This document shows, one piece after another, positions 7,817-16,521 of a DNA stretch of 64,000 nt. The first letter of the stretch is position 1. Every line of letters starts with the position of its first letter. The stretch spans positions 25,065 through 89,064 of the forward strand of contig CAMAQH010000017.1 in the NCBI GenBank assembly GCA_945860295.1, in the 5' to 3' direction. The notes under the pieces were generated by a model. That model was not told the DNA's origin and ran no database searches. It was given only the letters and a program-made list of their open reading frames with translations. This stretch comes from Prosthecobacter debontii (GTDB lineage: Bacteria; Verrucomicrobiota; Verrucomicrobiia; Verrucomicrobiales; Verrucomicrobiaceae). The position numbers and the translations under genes are program-made.

Positions 7817-10800
7817 TCAGTTTCGGGTGACGGTTTCATCGAGGTTCAGCACCAAGTTCGCGATTAAAGTCCATGACGCGGTCTCAGTCGCCGGTGCGAT
7901 GTTCTTCGGAGTTGATTCGCCGGTGCGAATAGCGTTCTCGGCGGCTTTGAGATTGGTCTTATAAAGCAGGCGTTGTTTCGCGAGAGCTGCGCTGAGCATC
8001 ATTGATTCATTCGCGTCCGGTTTGCGACTCAAGACGCTGCGGAAGAGCCAGTTAAGCTTTGTTGTATCTTCTTTACCGCCTTCAAAAATTACACGTTCAG
8101 CCAATGCTCGTGCGGCTTCGAAGTGCTGGACGTCGTTCATGAGCTGGAGGGCCTGCATCGGGGTGTTGCTGCGTTCGCGGCGGATGCAGCTTTGCTCGCG
8201 GTTCGGAGCGTCGAAGTTGCTCATGAAGGGCGGTGGAGCGGTGCGCTTGAGGAAGCTGTAGAGGCTACGACGGTAGAGCGCGGGGCCGTGATCTTGCAGA
8301 TAGTAGCGGGTGTTGCTGTCGCCGTAGCCGACGGGTTCCCAGATGTTCGGCGGCTGGTAGGAGCGCACGCCACGACCACCCATGTCGAGATTGATGAGGC
8401 CACTGACGAAGAGCGCGTTGTCGCGTATCTGCTCGGCATCGAGACGGGTGCGCGGGCCGCGTGCCAGCAGGCGGTTTTCTGGATCGAGACTGAGCAGGTT
8501 TGATTCGACTGGAGAGGCCTGTTTGAAGGCCTGCGTCATGACTAACTGCTTGATCAAGGCCTTCACATTCCAGCCGCTTTTTTGAAAACTGACCGCGAGA
8601 TGGTCGAGCAGTTCGGGATGGCTTGAAGGCTCGCCTTGGGAGCCGAAGTCGTGGCTCGTCTTCACCAAACCAATGCCGAAAACCTGCTGCCAGAATCGAT
8701 TCACCGTGACGCGGGCGGTCATCGGGTTTTCGGGAGCTACGAGCCACTTCGCGAGATCGAGTCGCGTGGCTCGCGCCGCAGGGTCGGCTTTTTTAAGCGC
8801 TGGAAATACAGCGGGGACACCTGGCTCCACTTGGTCGCCGAGCTTGGTGTACTGTCCGCGCATGGCGATGAAGGTGTCACGCGGCGTTTCGAGATCACGG
8901 AAGATCATGGTGCCAGGAATCGCATAGTCCGCCGCTTCTCGATTCACCTGGGCTTCTTCCCAAGCCAAACGTTTCTTCGCGATGTCGTCATTGGCGGGAT
9001 GGGCGACGCGGGCAAGGTAGAAGCGCAACAGCGCCTCACGCTCTTCCTTGGCTTTGGCGGCAGATGCTTCTGCGGTTTTGGCGTCCTCATGCTTGGACTG
9101 CGGTGCCTTCGCTTGAGCGGGATCGGTCATCAGTGTTTTGAGAATGGGAGCGGGCACCTCAGGTGGCGTTTTCTTGCCACTACTCACCGCCTTCCACCAC
9201 AGGCTGAATGAAGCGAGAAGATCGGCGGAGGCCTTCACCTCACCGGTCATCGTGCATAGATCCCAGGCAACTCTGCCGCCGACCTGCTGTACGGATAGGC
9301 TAGCGACGCGCGAACCAACTTTTAGATCGAGAGATATTGGGTCAAAGCTCAGCAGCGTCCACACGCCCGGCTTTGGCAAAGGACCGGCGTGTACCACCTT
9401 TGTCATCGCGCCGAAGCTGGCGCCATCCAATGCATCTTCCTCACCCCAGAACACACGGCGACCGCTCATGACTATGCTTAGCACCCGCGGCGTGCTCAGA
9501 GGATCGGTGCGCGCCCAGATGCTGATGCGTGGAGCTTCCGGCAGCGTCAGCGGTGTAAGAGACATCGTGATCACGTCCTCCACAAACTGACCGCCCGCAT
9601 GTTTCAACACGCGATGCCCGGACTGCGTGCCATACGCTGGATTTGATTCCCACGCGCTCGGATTGCGTGAAGTGTTCTTGATCTCCGATCCCACAGGGAA
9701 TGAATCATCAAAGATCACCTCAGTCAGCATCTGTGCGTCTGGCGCAGGCTTCAATGTCGCTGGATCGGTATAGCTCACTTTTGCCGTCGCCGCTTCCAAT
9801 GACTGTAAGGCCTTCGACTCAGCCTGAACCGCTGCCTCCAGCGTCTTTTGCTGCACGGAAGTTGGCAATTTCAAATAAGGTTCTGTGCTCGCGATGTTCT
9901 TATCCATCGCCGGATCAGCGCCGCTGTAGAAGAAGGCGTAGAGCGAATAAAATTCCTTTGTCGTCAGCGGATCGAACTTGTGATCGTGACACTGCGCGCA
10001 GCCGCCTGTGAGCGCCATGAATGCCGAGGTCAGTGTCGATGCACGATCTACGGCATACAGATGGCGATACTCCTCATCAATCGCTCCGCCCTCACTTGTC
10101 GTCACATTGCAGCGTGAGAAGCCGGTGGCCGTGATTTGATCTGGCGTTGCATTTGGCAGCAGATCACCCGCGATCTGCCATGTTGTAAATTGATCAAAGG
10201 GAAGGTTCGCATTGAAGGCCTTCACCACCCAATCGCGATAGGCCCACATGCTACGCTCATTGTCGAGGTGCAGCCCGTGTGTGTCCGCATAGCGCGCCAC
10301 GTCCAGCCAGTGCTTTGCCATCTCTTCACCAAAGCGTGGTGACTTCATGTAGCTGTCCACCATTGCCTCGTAGGTCTGGCCTTTCAGGAAGGCATCCACC
10401 TCAGCCAGCGTCGGCGGCAAGCCAGTCATGGTGAATGCCACTCGGCGGATCAGCGTTTCTTTATCCGCTTCATCCGCGAAGCTGAGGCGATCCTTCGTCT
10501 GGCGTTCGGCTAAAGCTGCATCAATCGACATGCCCGTTTTCGCCACAGGCGCTTCAAAGGCCCAATGCTTCTGATACGACGCGCCTTGCTCGATCCAGAG
10601 TTTCAGCGTGTCCTTCTGCGCCTGAGTGAGTTTCTTGTGCGACTTCGTCGGCGGCATGAGGTCGTCTTCATCGGTCGTGATGATGCGCTGCCAGACTGCG
10701 CTCTTCGCCAGATCTCCAGGCTTAATTGGAATCAAATCATCTTTAGATTTGTAGGCACCCTCAGCCGTATCCAGTCGCAGCTCCGCCTCACGTTTCTTAG

Positions 10801-10930
10801 AATCAAAGCCATGACACGCAAAGCAGTTCTCTGAGAGGATAGGCCGGACATCGCGATTGAAGCTTAGTTTGTCAGCGGCGAATAAAGAGCTGGTTGCAAG
10901 CAGGCAGAGAATGGGCGCGGCACGAGTCAT
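7817..10930 (-). CDS. PSCyt1-DUF1549-DUF1553 protein (planctomycete-type cytochrome c domain)
   Basis: 1037 residues from the ATG at 10930, which opens a clear signal peptide (TRAAPILCLLATSSLFAA); an upstream in-frame extension would bury it. Domains in order: a cytochrome-c-like PSCyt1 domain with CFACHGF at residues 36-42; DUF1549 (about 140-330) with the KHWLDVARYADTHG block and a second heme-type motif CAQCHDHKFDP near 310; a middle domain of concanavalin-like strands (about 420-600); and C-terminal DUF1553 (about 690-1030) with NRFWQQVFG, FDAPNREQSC and TPMQALQLMND. The two CxxCH motifs suggest covalent heme and a redox role in the periplasm. It is paired with the DUF1501 gene three bases downstream. 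The substrate is not known. Confidence 0.92.
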   Translation of the reverse strand: MTRAAPILCLLATSSLFAADKLSFNRDVRPILSENCFACHGFDSKKREAELRLDTAEGAYKSKDDLIPIKPGDLAKSAVWQRIITTDEDDLMPPTKSHKKLTQAQKDTLKLWIEQGASYQKHWAFEAPVAKTGMSIDAALAERQTKDRLSFADEADKETLIRRVAFTMTGLPPTLAEVDAFLKGQTYEAMVDSYMKSPRFGEEMAKHWLDVARYADTHGLHLDNERSMWAYRDWVVKAFNANLPFDQFTTWQIAGDLLPNATPDQITATGFSRCNVTTSEGGAIDEEYRHLYAVDRASTLTSAFMALTGGCAQCHDHKFDPLTTKEFYSLYAFFYSGADPAMDKNIASTEPYLKLPTSVQQKTLEAAVQAESKALQSLEAATAKVSYTDPATLKPAPDAQMLTEVIFDDSFPVGSEIKNTSRNPSAWESNPAYGTQSGHRVLKHAGGQFVEDVITMSLTPLTLPEAPRISIWARTDPLSTPRVLSIVMSGRRVFWGEEDALDGASFGAMTKVVHAGPLPKPGVWTLLSFDPISLDLKVGSRVASLSVQQVGGRVAWDLCTMTGEVKASADLLASFSLWWKAVSSGKKTPPEVPAPILKTLMTDPAQAKAPQSKHEDAKTAEASAAKAKEEREALLRFYLARVAHPANDDIAKKRLAWEEAQVNREAADYAIPGTMIFRDLETPRDTFIAMRGQYTKLGDQVEPGVPAVFPALKKADPAARATRLDLAKWLVAPENPMTARVTVNRFWQQVFGIGLVKTSHDFGSQGEPSSHPELLDHLAVSFQKSGWNVKALIKQLVMTQAFKQASPVESNLLSLDPENRLLARGPRTRLDAEQIRDNALFVSGLINLDMGGRGVRSYQPPNIWEPVGYGDSNTRYYLQDHGPALYRRSLYSFLKRTAPPPFMSNFDAPNREQSCIRRERSNTPMQALQLMNDVQHFEAARALAERVIFEGGKEDTTKLNWLFRSVLSRKPDANESMMLSAALAKQRLLYKTNLKAAENAIRTGESTPKNIAPATETASWTLIANLVLNLDETVTRN

Positions 10931-11050
10931 GGAGGGGAGAGAGACGGTTTGGAAAGCGTACGCTGAAAAATAGCCAAACCTTCGCGACAACACATGCCGT
11001 TTTCATACAAACCCTTGGCTTATCTTGCTTCGATAACTAGTGTGAACAGT
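10931..11050. promoter_or_regulatory. divergent intergenic region with nested inverted repeats
   Basis: This 120-base gap separates the divergent DUF1553 and M50-protease genes and must hold both promoters. It contains a 7-base inverted repeat (GGTTTGG at 10946-10952 with CCAAACC at 10974-10980) enclosing a perfect 10-base palindrome (AGCGTACGCT, 10955-10964). Its position close to the DUF1553 start suits an operator or a leader hairpin. No convincing -35/-10 pair was picked out by eye. Confidence 0.35.
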
Positions 11051-12145
11051 ATGAAATGGTCCTTTAAAATCGCCACGGTCGCAGGAACTGAAGTGCGGAT
11101 TCATATCACGTTCTTTATCCTTCTGATCTTCGTCGCCATGCAGGGAATGGCTGGCGGCCATGGCTTGAATGGGGCGTTCGATGCAGTGCTGTTTGTGTCC
11201 GCTGCCTTCGTCTGCGTGCTGCTGCATGAGTTCGGTCATGTCTTCGCCGCCAGTGGTTATGGCATACGCACGCCAGATATCACACTGCTGCCCATCGGCG
11301 GCGTGGCACGACTGGAGCGTATGCCGAACAAGCCCTCACAAGAGTTCGTCGTCGCGGTATGCGGGCCATTCGTGAATGTGGCCATTGCTACCGCGATCTA
11401 TCTATTTGTGGGCATCGGGTTGGTGGCGAATCCCGATTTCCATTTTGAGCAAAGCGGCCGCTTTTGGGAAAAGCTCATGGCGTGGAATTTGATGATGGTC
11501 GCCTTCAATATGATCCCTGCTTTTCCCATGGATGGTGGACGTGTGCTACGTGCCTTTTTGGCTATGCTCATGGACTATGGCCGCGCCACACGCTGGGCCG
11601 CTACCGTGGGGCAGGGCATCGCGCTAGCGACGGCGCTCTGGATGCTGCTATCTGGCAATGTCAGTCCGGTGCTGCTGCTCATTGCTTTCTTCATTTTCAT
11701 GGCTGCTGGTCAGGAAGCCGCCAGTGTCACTCAGCGCGAGGCCACGAGCGGACTGCGTGTGCGTGATGCTATGCTCACCGATTTTCGCGCACTGTCACCA
11801 GATGCAACGCTGCGTGATGCCGTGGATCTGTTGCTCGCGGGTAGTCAGCATGACTTTCCCATGATGGATGAAAACGGCGACCTGCTCGGCATACTCACCC
11901 GCCAGCGCCTCATCAGTGGCCTTTCCGAGCATGGTGCCAGCTTTCCTGCAAAGACCATCATCGAGCCGTGCGAGCAGAGTGTGACCGCTTTCACGGTTCT
12001 CAGTGAAGCTATGGAACAACTCAGCGCCTCAACATGCCCAGCACTGCCCGTGATGGACACGCAGAGCGGACGTCTCGTGGGTCTGCTTACCGCCGAAAAT
12101 GTGGGCGAACTCATGATGATCAAAGCCGCACTGAAGCGAGCGTAG
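11051..12145 (+). CDS. site-2-protease-type M50 metallopeptidase with CBS pair
   Basis: 364 residues from the ATG at 11051. The product is an integral membrane zinc protease of the S2P family: a transmembrane helix (about 13-33), the zinc motif HEFGH (59-63) inside another helix, and the third ligand in FPMDGGRVLRAF (about 158-169). The C-terminal third is cytosolic and carries two CBS domains (RDAMLTDFRALSPDATLRD, then FTVLSEAMEQL), the architecture of the bacterial and archaeal Rip-like S2P branch in which CBS domains bind nucleotides. Such enzymes cut transmembrane substrates, often anti-sigma factors. It is transcribed divergently from the DUF1553 gene. The substrate is unknown; the small membrane protein at 28336-28626 is one candidate but unlinked. 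Confidence 0.9.
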   Translation: MKWSFKIATVAGTEVRIHITFFILLIFVAMQGMAGGHGLNGAFDAVLFVSAAFVCVLLHEFGHVFAASGYGIRTPDITLLPIGGVARLERMPNKPSQEFVVAVCGPFVNVAIATAIYLFVGIGLVANPDFHFEQSGRFWEKLMAWNLMMVAFNMIPAFPMDGGRVLRAFLAMLMDYGRATRWAATVGQGIALATALWMLLSGNVSPVLLLIAFFIFMAAGQEAASVTQREATSGLRVRDAMLTDFRALSPDATLRDAVDLLLAGSQHDFPMMDENGDLLGILTRQRLISGLSEHGASFPAKTIIEPCEQSVTAFTVLSEAMEQLSASTCPALPVMDTQSGRLVGLLTAENVGELMMIKAALKRA

Positions 12146-12274
12146 CCCAGTTGGCGCAACACCGTAGCATTGCCCGCGGACGCGTGCGACCACGAGCATG
12201 AATGCCTTTCATCCATAATTTTGTGGCCTCCGAATCGCGGCCTCGTATTAAGCACACTGTCAACCCAACCCATC

Positions 12275-13600
12275 ATGACTTGCCTCCCACATTTCTTCCT
12301 AGCGCGACCTGCAAAGCTAGGTCTACTCGTTCTCCTCACGAGCCTTTGCATGACCCTGCCCGCCGCCGCTGCTGACTCCTCGATCAACTCTGGCGATACC
12401 GCCTGGCTGCTGACCTCCACTGCGCTCGTGCTCTTCATGATGATCCCCGGACTGGCCTTGTTTTATGCCGGACTCGTCCGTGCGCGGAATGTGCTCTCGA
12501 TTTTTATGCAATGCTTCGTGCTCACTGCCGCACTGAGTCTGCTGTGGCTCGTCTGTGGCTACTCGCTGTCCTTTACAGATGGCGGCAGCTTCATTGGCAG
12601 CCTGAGTAAAACCTTCCTCAATGGCGTGACCACTACCTCGACTCGCGGCGACTGTCCGACGATCCCCGAGTTGCTGCATTTTGCCTACCAAATGATGTTT
12701 TTCGTCATCACTCCTGGCCTCTTCATCGGTGCCTTTGCCGAACGTATGAAGTTCAGCGCCATGTTCATCTTTAGTCTCGTTTGGAGCCTCGTCGTCTATG
12801 TGCCGTGCTGTTATGGCGTTTGGCATAAAGCGGGCGCGTTTTTCGGACTCACAGGCGTCATCGACCTCGCTGGCGGCATCGTCGTCCACATCACCGCAGG
12901 CGTCGCTGCGCTCGTACTTTGCATCGTCGTCGGTCCGCGCAAAGGCTTTCCCACCGCGCAGATGCTACCGCACAATTTGCCTCTCACGCTTATCGGTGCC
13001 GGAATGCTCTGGGTTGGCTGGTTTGGCTTCAATGCAGGCAGCCAGCTCGCAGCGAATGGCAGCGCCGCCATGACGCTCATCGTCACTCACATCTCCGCCT
13101 GCACGGCCGCCCTCGTTTGGATGGCTATCGAGTGGATCAAAGTGCAGCGCCCCAGTGCGCTCGGCATCGCCACCGGCTCCATCGCCGGGCTCGCCGCCAT
13201 CACACCAGCCGCTGGTAAAGTGGGCCCCATCGGAGCCATCTGTATCGGAGCCATCTCCGCCCTTATCTGCTGGGTTGCTTGCGCTAAGCTCAAGAAAAAA
13301 TTCCGCTACGACGACTCACTCGACGTCTTCGGCGTGCATGGTGTCGGTGGCTTCGTCGGCACTATCCTCGTCGCCGTCTTCGGCTCCACCTCCTTTGCCG
13401 GTGGTCTCGGTGATTTCCAAATCAGCACTCAGCTCAAAACCCAAATCCTCGCAGCCCTCTACACCACACTCCTGTCAGGAGTCGCCAGTTACGTCATCTT
13501 GAAAGTCATCGCCCTCTTCATCCCCCTCCGCGTCACCAGCGACGAAGAAAGCCAAGGCCTCGACCTCGCCGAGCACGGTGAATCGGCATACAATGATTGA
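12275..13600 (+). CDS. amt: ammonium transporter (Amt/MEP/Rh family)
   Basis: 441 residues. The ATG at 12275 opens a cleavable signal (LLVLLTSLCMTLPAAAA), typical of Amt. Eleven transmembrane segments follow. Family landmarks: GDTAWLLTSTALVLFMMIPG, FYAGLVRARN, FAYQMMFFVITPGL, DLAGGIVVHITAGVAAL carrying the first pore histidine, GWFGFNAGS, and DVFGVHGVGGFVGTIL carrying the second pore histidine. It conducts ammonium/ammonia into the cytoplasm. No glnK (PII) gene is adjacent, although amt and glnK are often linked, so regulation by PII must come from elsewhere if present. The start was chosen on the signal peptide; an upstream in-frame extension looks non-coding. Confidence 0.95.
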   Translation: MTCLPHFFLARPAKLGLLVLLTSLCMTLPAAAADSSINSGDTAWLLTSTALVLFMMIPGLALFYAGLVRARNVLSIFMQCFVLTAALSLLWLVCGYSLSFTDGGSFIGSLSKTFLNGVTTTSTRGDCPTIPELLHFAYQMMFFVITPGLFIGAFAERMKFSAMFIFSLVWSLVVYVPCCYGVWHKAGAFFGLTGVIDLAGGIVVHITAGVAALVLCIVVGPRKGFPTAQMLPHNLPLTLIGAGMLWVGWFGFNAGSQLAANGSAAMTLIVTHISACTAALVWMAIEWIKVQRPSALGIATGSIAGLAAITPAAGKVGPIGAICIGAISALICWVACAKLKKKFRYDDSLDVFGVHGVGGFVGTILVAVFGSTSFAGGLGDFQISTQLKTQILAALYTTLLSGVASYVILKVIALFIPLRVTSDEESQGLDLAEHGESAYND

Positions 13601-13745
13601 TGCTAAACTCTCTTGAGTCTGTCGCACATGACCTGCAGAAGTTTAAGCAGCTACCAGCGGCACGTACATGTTGACATGGAAACGCGAGTTTCTGAAAAAT
13701 AGCGTTTATTCGCGGGCTATTGGGGTCCATTCATGGTGATCATTC

Positions 13746-14924
13746 ATGACTCCACTTTATCATCTCCGCGCAGGCATCATCGGCACAGGTTTTATCGGCC
13801 CCGTTCACATTGAGGCGCTGAAGCGGCTAGGGGTTCAGATCACGGCGGTTTGTGGCTCGTCGAAGAGTGCGCGGAAGATCGCAGATCTCTGGGGCATTCC
13901 TGAGGTGTATGGCGACTACGATCATGAGGCGATGTATGCGAGTCCGAACGTGGATGTGGTCCATATCACCTCACCCAACAAAGCGCATGTGGAGCAGTGC
14001 TTGCAGGCTTTGGAAATGGGCAAGCATGTCATCTGTGAAAAGCCGCTGGGCATGACCACGAGCGAAACGGCGAAGGTGGTCGAGGCCGTGAAGAAGGGTG
14101 GCAAAAAGGGGCCGGTGTTCGCGGTGAATTATATGTGCCGCTTCTTTCCCGCTGTGCTGCAAATGCGCGCCATGGTGGAGCGCGGGGATCTCGGCAAGAT
14201 CATTCATGTTCAGGGTCAGTTCTTCCAGGACTGGCTGCTGCATGAGAGCGATTACAACTGGCGCGTCATCGCTAGCGAGGGTGGCAAGTTACGTGCCGTG
14301 GGTGACATCGGCACGCATTGGATCGATGCCGTTAGCTTCATTCTCGGAGCCAAAGCGCAAAGTGTGTTTGCCCACATCGAAACCTTTCATAAAACCCGCC
14401 TGCGCCCGAAGGGTGAAGTTCAGACCTTTGCCAAGGTCGATCCGAAAACGATGGTGCCCTACAAGGTGGACACCGAGGACTTCGGTAGCGTGCTGTTGAA
14501 GTTCGGCAAGGCGAAGCATGGCAACGCGGATGGAGTCCACGCCAATGCCAGTATCTCGCAGGTCGCCGCAGGCTCGAAGTGCAGTCTTGGCCTCGGTATT
14601 TACGGCACCAAGGGCAGTGTGCGCTGGGATCTCCAGCAGCCGAATGAAATCATCCTCGGTCGACGTGATGAACCGAATCAGATTCTTCAGCGTGGCACGC
14701 CCGGCTTCATGGAGGACGTGGCCAATTTTACCGACTATCCAGGCGGACATCCCGAAGGTTTTAACGATGCCCACAAGATGCATTACCGCGCCGTGTATGA
14801 GCACATCGCCAGCGGCAAAAAGACGCCTGCTTTTTTCGCCACCGCAGCAGATGGCTATCATGAAGTGAAGCTCTGCGAGGCGATCCTGCAGAGTAGCCTA
14901 ACAAAAACGTGGGTGAAAGTTTAG
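13746..14924 (+). CDS. Gfo/Idh/MocA family NAD(P)-dependent oxidoreductase
   Basis: 392 residues. An N-terminal Rossmann fold carries GIIGTGFIGPVH (residues 9-20). EKPLG (98-102) is the conserved motif whose lysine takes part in catalysis in this family. The C-terminal alpha/beta domain contains the GDIGTHWIDA motif with the usual catalytic histidine. Members oxidise or epimerise sugars and inositols. The gene is followed, beyond a decayed ATPase, by a TIM-barrel sugar isomerase/epimerase at 15607; oxidoreductase plus isomerase pairs of this kind are common in Verrucomicrobiota sugar pathways. The two were probably neighbours before the ATPase gene landed between them. No signal peptide, so cytoplasmic. 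Confidence 0.93.
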   Translation: MTPLYHLRAGIIGTGFIGPVHIEALKRLGVQITAVCGSSKSARKIADLWGIPEVYGDYDHEAMYASPNVDVVHITSPNKAHVEQCLQALEMGKHVICEKPLGMTTSETAKVVEAVKKGGKKGPVFAVNYMCRFFPAVLQMRAMVERGDLGKIIHVQGQFFQDWLLHESDYNWRVIASEGGKLRAVGDIGTHWIDAVSFILGAKAQSVFAHIETFHKTRLRPKGEVQTFAKVDPKTMVPYKVDTEDFGSVLLKFGKAKHGNADGVHANASISQVAAGSKCSLGLGIYGTKGSVRWDLQQPNEIILGRRDEPNQILQRGTPGFMEDVANFTDYPGGHPEGFNDAHKMHYRAVYEHIASGKKTPAFFATAADGYHEVKLCEAILQSSLTKTWVKV

Positions 14925-14946
14925 CGGGTAAATGAATGAAATACGA

Positions 14947-14985
14947 TTTTGAGCGATTTAATCTGGCAGTTTAGATTCCTCAAAA
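14947..14985. repeat. palindromic element, copy A (degenerate left arm)
   Basis: Two arms (14947-14964 and 14968-14985) flank a 3-base loop and pair at about 14 of 18 positions. The right arm is nearly identical to the right arm of copy B at 15567-15585 (18 of 19 bases, a single C/G difference). The right arm runs into the ATG of the decayed DUF4143 ATPase at 14985, so in the intact state it would have overlapped the ribosome-binding region and could have been an operator or translational hairpin. Confidence 0.7.
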
Positions 14986-15515
14986 TGAAAGCCATCGATC
15001 GAGATATCAAAAAGCACCCTGTCACTGCAGCCAAAAACTTTCCGGCGACCATCATCACGGGGCCGCGCCGCGCAGGTAAAACCTATCTGTGGCGTCACCT
15101 CTTTCCGAAGGCGGATTAATATCTTTTTGAAGATCCTGACATCATCTCCCGCTTCCGTCAGGACCCGCAAGGTTTTCTGGATGGCGTGATGCCGCCAGTC
15201 ATCCTGGATGAGATTCTAATTCTGGGCTGCGCCGTGAACTCTACTACTTCCGTGATCAGCAGGGACTGGAGGTTGACTTTGTTGTTCCTGGAAAGAATGG
15301 CTCCATGCGCATGATCGAGGCCGAAGCAGCGCGCACCGTGAGGCCGGACATGACCTTGCCCATGCGCCGTCTGGCGTAAGCACTTCGGTGATAAGCGTGC
15401 GGTGAAGAGCCTGCTCGTTCACCGTCCGGTGCGCGCTGCGGTGGCTTCGAGAGCCATCGCCAAAGAGGTGGAGGTCTGTTCATGGAAAGACTTGGCTAGT
15501 TACATCAAAGGCTGA
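14985..15515 (+). pseudogene. decayed AAA ATPase of the DUF4143 family
   Basis: The ATG at 14985 starts a frame with a Walker A motif (GPRRAGKTY) and a Walker B-like strand (PPVILDEI), the N-terminal AAA domain of DUF4143 proteins. A TAA stop interrupts it after FPKAD, but YLFEDPDIISRF continues in the same frame. Just after DEI the sequence jumps straight to the C-terminal nuclease-like part (RRELYYFRDQQGLEVDFVV then MIEAEAA), so several hundred bases are missing. A further stop and frame change follow after RRLA, and the last block (KHFGDKRAVKSLLVHRP to LASYIKG) ends at 15513-15515. Intact members are about 380-430 residues and are often spread by horizontal transfer. The lesions rule out a working product. 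Confidence 0.85.
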
Positions 15516-15546
15516 TCAAAAAAGCATCTTTTCATCTCTTCCACAC

Positions 15547-15583
15547 TTTGAGCAATCTAAACTGTCAGTTTAGATTGCTCAAA
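15547..15583. repeat. perfect 17-base palindrome, copy B
   Basis: Arms at 15547-15563 and 15567-15583 are perfect reverse complements with the loop GTC; the core of each arm reads GAGCAATCTAAACT or its complement. It sits 24 bases before the ATG of the sugar isomerase gene. It can form a very stable hairpin in RNA of either strand, or serve as a dimer-binding operator. It is not a normal intrinsic terminator for the upstream pseudogene because the run after the hairpin is A-rich, not T-rich, on the + strand. Copy A lies about 600 bases upstream. Confidence 0.85.
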
Positions 15584-15606
15584 ATAGTCACCACCCAAAA
15601 AACATT

Positions 15607-16521
15607 ATGAAACTTGGTTTTGTCTCCGCCATTCTCCCTGAGCTGTCTTTGAATGAAGTGCTCGCCTTTGCCTCACATGAGGTCTTCTCCACCGTGGAAA
15701 TCATGTGCTGGCCCGTCGGCAAGGTGGAGCGCAAGTTTGCCGGTGTCACTCATCTCGATGTCACGGACCTAACCAAGACCCGCTCGGAGGATGTGCGAAA
15801 GCTCTGTGAAGATCATGGCGTGGGCATCAGCGCGCTCGGGTATTACCCGAACATGCTCGATCCAGATCCCGAGGTCTCGCGCGTGGCCGTGGCTCACTTC
15901 AAGAAAGTCATCAAAGCTGCGCCCTTGCTTGGTTTGAAAAACGTCAACGGCTTTGTCGGTCGCGACTGGACCAAGACCGTCGATGAAAACTGGCCGCGCT
16001 TTCTCAAGATCTGGAAGCCCATCATTGAATACGCCGAGGCGCATGGCGTGAAGATCGGTATCGAAAACTGCCCCATGTCCTTCACCCGCGACGAATGGCC
16101 CGGCGGCAAGAACCTCATGACCACGCCCGCGATTTGGCGTCGCGCTTTCAATGACATCGACTCGCCCAACTTCGGTCTGAACTACGATCCAAGCCACTTC
16201 ATCCTCCAAGGCATGGACCCGCTCAGCCCCCTGGCCGAGTTCAAATCCAAGCTCTTCCATCTCCACGCCAAGGACGTCAAAATTAACCACGCCGCGCTGA
16301 ATGAAGTCGGCTGCTTCGACTTTCCGCTCAACTGGCATCAGCCTCGCATCCCAGGTTATGGCGACATCAACTGGGCTGCCTTCATGGGAGAACTCATGCG
16401 TATCGGCTACGACGGCCCTCTCTGCATCGAAGTCGAAGACGACACCTTCGGCAAAACTCTGGATGGCCGCATGAAGGCGATCAAAGTCGCGAGAAACGTG
16501 CTCGCGCCGTTCTTTGGGTGA
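15607..16521 (+). CDS. sugar phosphate isomerase/epimerase (xylose-isomerase-like TIM barrel)
   Basis: 304 residues of the AP-endonuclease-2/xylose-isomerase-like TIM-barrel family. Metal-site blocks are visible: the strand VKIGIENCPM with the first Glu (about residue 157), LNYDPSHF with Asp-x-x-His (about 195-202), LFHLHAKDVKIN with His-x-Lys-Asp (about 217-226), and the final LCIEVEDDTF Glu (about 276). The family isomerises or epimerises free or phosphorylated sugars and inositols. It probably works with the Gfo/Idh/MocA oxidoreductase upstream, from which it is separated by the decayed ATPase. The stop abuts the stop of the convergent DUF6702-like gene with no spacer. Confidence 0.9.
   Translation: MKLGFVSAILPELSLNEVLAFASHEVFSTVEIMCWPVGKVERKFAGVTHLDVTDLTKTRSEDVRKLCEDHGVGISALGYYPNMLDPDPEVSRVAVAHFKKVIKAAPLLGLKNVNGFVGRDWTKTVDENWPRFLKIWKPIIEYAEAHGVKIGIENCPMSFTRDEWPGGKNLMTTPAIWRRAFNDIDSPNFGLNYDPSHFILQGMDPLSPLAEFKSKLFHLHAKDVKINHAALNEVGCFDFPLNWHQPRIPGYGDINWAAFMGELMRIGYDGPLCIEVEDDTFGKTLDGRMKAIKVARNVLAPFFG

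Noticed and set aside
15540..15590. The 37-base palindrome as an intrinsic terminator of the upstream ATPase.
   Set aside because: The hairpin is AT-rich at its base and is followed by A, not T, residues on the coding strand.
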